From an uncultured Anaerovibrio sp. (GTDB taxonomy: Bacteria; Bacillota; Negativicutes; Selenomonadales; Selenomonadaceae): a stretch of 64,000 nt of DNA. The translations under genes and the position numbers were made by a program. The first letter of the stretch is position 1. Each line of letters starts with the position of its first letter. The notes beneath the pieces are model-generated. The model had not been told where the DNA came from and did not search any database. It saw only the letters and a program-made list of their open reading frames with translations. Of the stretch, positions 60,018-64,000 are shown in pieces. Location of the stretch: positions 39,179 to 103,178 of the forward strand of contig CAKPYV010000002.1 in assembly GCA_934203205.1 (NCBI GenBank). The letters are read 5' to 3'.

Positions 60018-60824
60018 TTGGCAAAATATCTTAAATATATATTGGGAGTTCTTGTGGCTGTGGTGCTGGTCTTATGGGGCGGCATCCAATATCTTTTGTC
60101 TCAGCCAGAGCCAGAGGGATTTCCTATTCTGGAATATCATATGGTACAGCAGGAGGATCCCAAGGATGCCTATGCCTATAATGTGCCTGTAGAGGATTTT
60201 CAGCAGCAGTTGGACTACTTACAGGAACAGGGGTATACTACTATTTCCATTAGGGATTATTTGCGGGCTAAAAAGGGCTTGCTGCAGTTGCCGGAAAAGC
60301 CAATTATTCTTACCTTTGATGATGGATACGAAAGCAATTATAAGGAGCTTTTGCCTATCCTGGAAGAGCGGGGCTTGAAGGCTACCATCTTTATGGTGAC
60401 TAATGATATTGGCAAGGATGGTTATTTGTCCTGGCAGCAGTTAAAGGATATGGAAAAGCGGGGGATTGAAATCGGCAGTCACACAGCTAACCATCTGCCT
60501 TTGACGGGTATGTCCCTGGAGGAGGCTAGAGAGGAAGTAAAGCTGTCCAAGCTGTTGATGGAGTGGAATGGCATGAAAACCATTTACACCCTGTCCTATC
60601 CTAATGGCAAATATACTACGGATTTGGAGCAGATGTTGAAGGAGGAGGAATATCTGGCTGCGGTAACAGGCGATGCGGGCTTGAATACCTTTGATACAGA
60701 TCCTTATCAGCTGCAGCGGATAAATATACCTCATCCTACCTTTGGGTTGACAGAGTTTAAATGGAGATTGTTGAAGGGCAGGATTTTTGCCCAGCTGGGA
60801 TGGAGTCAGCACAAGATAGAATAA
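60018..60824 (+). CDS. Polysaccharide deacetylase (NodB domain), membrane-anchored
   Basis: 268 residues from TTG 60018 behind AAAAGGAG. An N-terminal hydrophobic signal-anchor (about residues 7-27) precedes a CE4 NodB domain: FPILEYHMV, PIILTFDDGYESNYKELLPIL with the metal Asp pair, EIGSHTANHLPL with two His ligands, and LSYPNGKY. It removes N-acetyl groups from peptidoglycan or another glycan outside the cytoplasm. It lies 18 bases after whiA and 18 before a secreted protein gene; all may be transcribed together. Confidence 0.88.
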   Translation: MAKYLKYILGVLVAVVLVLWGGIQYLLSQPEPEGFPILEYHMVQQEDPKDAYAYNVPVEDFQQQLDYLQEQGYTTISIRDYLRAKKGLLQLPEKPIILTFDDGYESNYKELLPILEERGLKATIFMVTNDIGKDGYLSWQQLKDMEKRGIEIGSHTANHLPLTGMSLEEAREEVKLSKLLMEWNGMKTIYTLSYPNGKYTTDLEQMLKEEEYLAAVTGDAGLNTFDTDPYQLQRINIPHPTFGLTEFKWRLLKGRIFAQLGWSQHKIE

Positions 60825-60842
60825 AAGGGAGCGATTAAAAAA

Positions 60843-62225
60843 GTGAAGTTTTGGATGAAAAAAGCATTGGTACTAACGTGCATTGGGTGTAGTCTGCTTA
60901 CGCCAGCCTATGCCCGGGTACATGGTCAGGATCATACCACTCAGATTGTGGCTATCCAGCCAATCCAAGGGACGGGTACCGTGGAAATTACGCCTGCCCA
61001 GGGCAGGGGGGAGCTGCAGCCGGCTCAAAATCAGGATATAGTGGATTTGGCTGTAAATATGGATGTGGATGGTATTCATCCTAAGTACAGCAATCGAGTG
61101 CCGGAATCCTGGCATCCTATGGATTCTGTAAATTGGCAGCCAGGCCGGCAGGATAGTCCTCAGCCCCTGAAGAGATGGCCGGTAAAGGTTTCTGATAATG
61201 GGGGTACCTTGCTGTTTTCTGATAGTCCTGAATATGTAGAGGAAAATGGTATTCTCTATTCTGATGTGGTGGATGGTAATGGCCGTATTTTTTATTATCA
61301 TCTGAATAATACTAACCAGAATAAGAAAATTGCCGTTGTTATGGAAAATCAAGGTAAATATACAGCGGTGGTTCATGTGAGCCGTCAGGCCTTGAATCAG
61401 CCTAGTGACAATTATCTCTGGGTGGGCAAGACAGCTCAGCAGCAGTTTATGGAAAATCAGGAAAACAGGGATATTTTTGTTTTTGCCGGGCGGAAAAAGC
61501 TGTTGGATAATGAGGCGAATAATACCATTGTGAAGCCGGGACAGCTGGTAAATGGTATTTATGATTTTCACACAGATATGCCGGTGCGTTTTTCTGTGAT
61601 TATGTACAATCCGGGGGAGAATCCTTTGGAGTTTGTGTCTAAGGCCAAGGTACTTCCTAAGGATGAGCATCGTCTTAGGGGTACCTATCAGGGCATGAAC
61701 CGCATTGTGCGGGCTGTTAAGGAGTATGATCCTTTGCAGGATGGAGCCGTGTTTATTCCTTTGGCGGATAATCAGCGGGATATTTACAGAAAGGGCATTG
61801 ATGCCACTGATGGCAGTGTTACGGAGAACTACGGCAATTATGGCATTATGTATGAATTGCATATTCCTGTTAAGGGGGATAGTGATATTCAATATTTGCT
61901 GTGTCCTCTTGGGGGAGTCTATGCTGGTGCCATGACGGTTAAGGATGAAATGCAGAATCGGAAATACCTGCTTAATGTCCCTGATACCAAGCTTTACTTT
62001 GGGGATAGCAAGGTGGATGATTATACTGGCAGTCGTTTCCCTGCTACTGAGAATCGGGATTATATCTACCATACCAGCGAGCTGGAGGATTTGGGCGTAT
62101 ATAGCGGTAAAATGAGGATAAGTTTTGAGTTTTCTCCTCCGGGAGCTTCTAATTTGCCAGTTAATTTTATCTTGATGCCAGCAACTCAGGCTATGGGACT
62201 TGCATATAAGTGGCAAAAAATGTAA
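60843..62225 (+). CDS. Secreted protein of unknown function
   Basis: 460 residues from GTG 60843 behind GGGAGCG. It has a signal peptide (KKALVLTCIGCSLLTPAYA, residues 6-24, then cleavage after AYA). The mature part is beta-rich, with repeated short strands (YLWVGKTAQQQF, DMPVRFSVIMYNPG, IPVKGDSDIQYLLCPLGG). No catalytic motif or named domain was recognised. It follows the polysaccharide deacetylase and precedes the SCIFF gene, without an obvious link to either. Probably cell-surface or periplasmic. Confidence 0.65.
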   Translation: MKFWMKKALVLTCIGCSLLTPAYARVHGQDHTTQIVAIQPIQGTGTVEITPAQGRGELQPAQNQDIVDLAVNMDVDGIHPKYSNRVPESWHPMDSVNWQPGRQDSPQPLKRWPVKVSDNGGTLLFSDSPEYVEENGILYSDVVDGNGRIFYYHLNNTNQNKKIAVVMENQGKYTAVVHVSRQALNQPSDNYLWVGKTAQQQFMENQENRDIFVFAGRKKLLDNEANNTIVKPGQLVNGIYDFHTDMPVRFSVIMYNPGENPLEFVSKAKVLPKDEHRLRGTYQGMNRIVRAVKEYDPLQDGAVFIPLADNQRDIYRKGIDATDGSVTENYGNYGIMYELHIPVKGDSDIQYLLCPLGGVYAGAMTVKDEMQNRKYLLNVPDTKLYFGDSKVDDYTGSRFPATENRDYIYHTSELEDLGVYSGKMRISFEFSPPGASNLPVNFILMPATQAMGLAYKWQKM

Positions 62226-62267
62226 AATAAGAATTAGATTTTTATATGTTGAAGGAGGTTTACCTTT

Positions 62268-62411
62268 ATGAAGCACATTCAGACTGTTAATCAGCCTACT
62301 TTGCAGTTGACCAGAAATTCTGGCGGTTGTGGCGAGTGCCAGGCATCCTGCCAGTCCGCTTGCAAGACTTCCTGCACTGTTGGCAACCAGGTTTGCGAGA
62401 GCAAGAAATAA
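62268..62411 (+). CDS. scfA: SCIFF ribosomal peptide precursor (six cysteines in forty-five)
   Basis: 47 residues beginning MKHIQTVNQPTLQLT and ending SACKTSCTVGNQVCESKK. The six cysteines (21, 24, 28, 32, 36 and 43) and the GCGECQASCQSACK core follow the SCIFF family closely. The gene is too short for default gene finding but has a perfect AAGGAGG site. A radical SAM maturase gene follows 91 bases later. SCIFF peptides receive a Cys-to-Thr/other thioether cross-link; the threonine T37 after C36 is in place. Biological role of the product is unknown. Confidence 0.93.
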   Translation: MKHIQTVNQPTLQLTRNSGGCGECQASCQSACKTSCTVGNQVCESKK

Positions 62412-62424
62412 GGTTTAGAGATGA

Positions 62425-62449
62425 GGCTCCCTTTTAGGGAGCCTTTTTT
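62425..62449 (+). terminator. Terminator between the SCIFF peptide and its maturase
   Basis: GGCTCCC (62425-62431) and GGGAGCC (62437-62443) with a five-base loop and six T. Partial read-through would give much peptide mRNA and little maturase mRNA, a usual ratio for RiPP precursors. Confidence 0.85.
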
Positions 62450-62501
62450 CGCTTAACTTCCGAAAATATTTTGTGAATTTTATAGGAGAGATAGATATCG
62501 T

Positions 62502-63896
62502 ATGAAGGTTGAAATGAAGCAGAAAATCCATAAATTTATCCAGAATGGTATGTATATTTTGCTGGATATTAATAGCGGGGCTGTTCATGTTGTAGATAAA
62601 ATGATTTTTGATATAATGGACTACTTCGATGGGGAAAATGATGGAGAGGTATTGGCAGAGCTGGCAGGTAAATATGCTGAGGCTGATTTGCAGGAGGCTT
62701 TGGAGGAACTTCATTATCTCATGAAGATTCAGCAGCTTTATGCTCCGGATTTGGATGTGCCTCCTACCTTTAAGCAGAAGGGGCTGGTCAAGTCCCTGTG
62801 CCTGATGATTGCTCAGGACTGCAATCTCCGTTGCAAATATTGCTTCGGTGATGGGGGCAGCTATGGCCAGGAAAGGGCTATTATGAGTCCGGAAACCGGC
62901 CGTAAGGCTGTAGATTTTCTCATTGAGGCCAGCGGCCCTCGCAAGCATTGCGAAATGGATTTCTTTGGGGGCGAGCCTCTGATGAATATGAAAACCGTTA
63001 AGGCGGTTACGGAATATGTTCGTCAGCGGGAAAAGGAAACTGGCAAGAAGTTTAAGCTGACCTTGACCACTAATGGTATTTTGCTCAATGATGAAAATAT
63101 CAAATGGCTTAATGATAATGAATTTTCATTGGTGCTTTCTCTGGATGGCCGCAAGGAGGTTCATGATGCCATGCGTCCATGTGTGGGAGGACAGGGCAGC
63201 TATGATAAGGCTGTAGCTAATTTCCACAAGTGTCTGGATAGCCGCAAGGGCGGGGATTATGACTATCGTGGGGTATATACCTACCTCCGTGGCACCTATA
63301 CCAAGAATAATATGGATTTTACCAAGGATGTATTGTCCATGAATGACGAGGGCTTTGATATTCTTTCTATGGAGCCAGTGGTGCTGAAGGATAGTCCTTT
63401 GGGCTTTACTGATGAGGATTTGCCTAGTATCTCAGAGGAATATGATAAGCTGGTAGAGGCATATCTGGAGCGCTGGAGAAAGGGGAAGGGGTTCTTCTTC
63501 TTCCATTTCAATATGGATTTGTCCAATGGCCCATGTGTAGCTAAAAGACTTTCTGGTTGTGGGGCTGGCCATGAATATTTTGCGGTAGCGGAGAATGGGG
63601 ATTTGTATCCATGCCATCAGTTTGTAGGCCGGGAAAAATATCGTCTGGGCTCCTTGGATGAGGGGGTAACTGATCAGCATTGGCCTCAGTATTTCCGTGA
63701 GAGCCATGTGCTGAATAAGGAAAAATGCCGGGATTGCTGGGCTCGGTTCTTCTGCTCCGGTGGGTGTCATGCCAATGCGGATTTGTTCCACGGAGATATT
63801 CGCCAGCCATATGAAACCGGCTGTGAGATTCAGAAAAAGCGTTTGGAATGTGCTATTGCCGTGCAGGCTATTATGAAGCTGGAAAAGAATAAATAA
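62502..63896 (+). CDS. scfB: SCIFF maturase, radical SAM thioether-forming enzyme
   Basis: 464 residues. An N-terminal PqqD-like/RRE region (about 1-80) binds the leader. The radical SAM motif is C107-x3-C111-x2-C114 (CNLRCKYCF), with FFGGEPLMN following. The SPASM-type C-terminal domain has CGAGHEYFAVAENGDLYPCHQF and CRDCWARFFCSGGCHANAD, supplying cysteines for auxiliary Fe-S clusters. It forms the thioether bond in the SCIFF peptide upstream, using SAM. It is oxygen-sensitive by nature, which fits an anaerobe. Length is typical. Confidence 0.94.
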   Translation: MKVEMKQKIHKFIQNGMYILLDINSGAVHVVDKMIFDIMDYFDGENDGEVLAELAGKYAEADLQEALEELHYLMKIQQLYAPDLDVPPTFKQKGLVKSLCLMIAQDCNLRCKYCFGDGGSYGQERAIMSPETGRKAVDFLIEASGPRKHCEMDFFGGEPLMNMKTVKAVTEYVRQREKETGKKFKLTLTTNGILLNDENIKWLNDNEFSLVLSLDGRKEVHDAMRPCVGGQGSYDKAVANFHKCLDSRKGGDYDYRGVYTYLRGTYTKNNMDFTKDVLSMNDEGFDILSMEPVVLKDSPLGFTDEDLPSISEEYDKLVEAYLERWRKGKGFFFFHFNMDLSNGPCVAKRLSGCGAGHEYFAVAENGDLYPCHQFVGREKYRLGSLDEGVTDQHWPQYFRESHVLNKEKCRDCWARFFCSGGCHANADLFHGDIRQPYETGCEIQKKRLECAIAVQAIMKLEKNK

Positions 63897-63924
63897 TTTT
63901 AATAAAAAACGCTCATGAAAATTT

Positions 63925-64000
63925 TGTACCGACCCCAAAAAGTTAGACCTAAAATCTAATTTTTGGAGGTCGGTTTTTTTGGCAAAATATAGTTATGAAT
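63925..64000 (+). mobile_element. Left end of an IS3/IS150-type insertion sequence (cut by window edge)
   Basis: Begins TGTACCGACCCCAAAAAG, the type of terminal repeat seen in IS150-group elements, followed by a hairpin (arms CCGACC.../...GGTCGG, 63929-63973) and T run. TTG 63979 then starts a frame MAKYSYE, the usual beginning of the IS3-family orfA helix-turn-helix protein. It lies 29 bases after scfB; the hairpin may also terminate scfB transcription. Confidence 0.7.

Noticed and set aside
1..64000. CRISPR arrays, tRNA genes, prophage or integrase modules
   Set aside because: No regularly spaced direct repeats, no cloverleaf or CCA-ending tRNA sequence and no phage structural or integrase genes were recognised.

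Overview
The window is from the chromosome of a diderm Firmicute, most likely a Negativicute of the Selenomonas/Anaerovibrio type. This is inferred from gene content. It has outer-membrane sugar genes (an O-antigen ligase/polymerase and a heptosyltransferase) next to typically Firmicute modules: walJ-htrA-rlmH, rapZ-yvcK-whiA, a glgC/glgD pair, and a SCIFF peptide with its radical SAM maturase. No tRNA, rRNA operon or CRISPR array was seen.

Layout. 1-5.7 kb: AT-rich surface-polysaccharide region in which two of four glycosyltransferase-type genes are broken, followed by a membrane protein and a DUF1828-type gene. 6-13.5 kb: a bioW-bioF fusion diverging from a small membrane transporter across a biotin-operator-like palindrome, then a glyoxalase, a eukaryotic-type hexokinase, NDH-2 and a secreted SGNH hydrolase. 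13.5-17 kb: yigZ, a small membrane-anchored protein and an SbmA/BacA-like ABC exporter. 17-30 kb: a full glycogen locus, glgC-glgD-glgP-glgB-glgA plus a GH13-GH77 fusion; glgB carries a histone H1-like, AT-hook tail. 30-34 kb: an FtsA-like ATPase with beta-grasp-like repeats and a divergent FakA-like protein whose kinase motif is degenerate. 34-37 kb: a probable 6S RNA, small genes, xanthine phosphoribosyltransferase and a xanthine/uracil permease. 37-45 kb: a LysR regulator, a two-component system, a fused tandem CobT resembling an ArsA-ArsB fusion, and tex. 44.9-45.45 kb: a type I toxin-antitoxin-like locus with one 36-aa hydrophobic toxin and two homologous small RNAs. 45.7-49.7 kb: a very large carbohydrate-active-like protein and two gene remnants meeting at a scar. 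49.9-64 kb: a Fur-family regulator, an unassigned small RNA, the wal-type operon, an Lrp regulator, a PASTA penicillin-binding protein, rapZ-yvcK-whiA, secreted proteins and the SCIFF system. The window ends in the left end of an IS3-like element.

How it fits together. Hexokinase, the glycogen genes and the GH13-GH77 protein form a glucose-to-glycogen storage and remobilisation route. The biotin genes look jointly controlled by BirA. The most unusual items are the tandem-antitoxin locus, the CobT-CobT fusion, the DNA-binding-like tail on the branching enzyme, and a 60-bp hairpin element present twice with a compensatory base-pair change.
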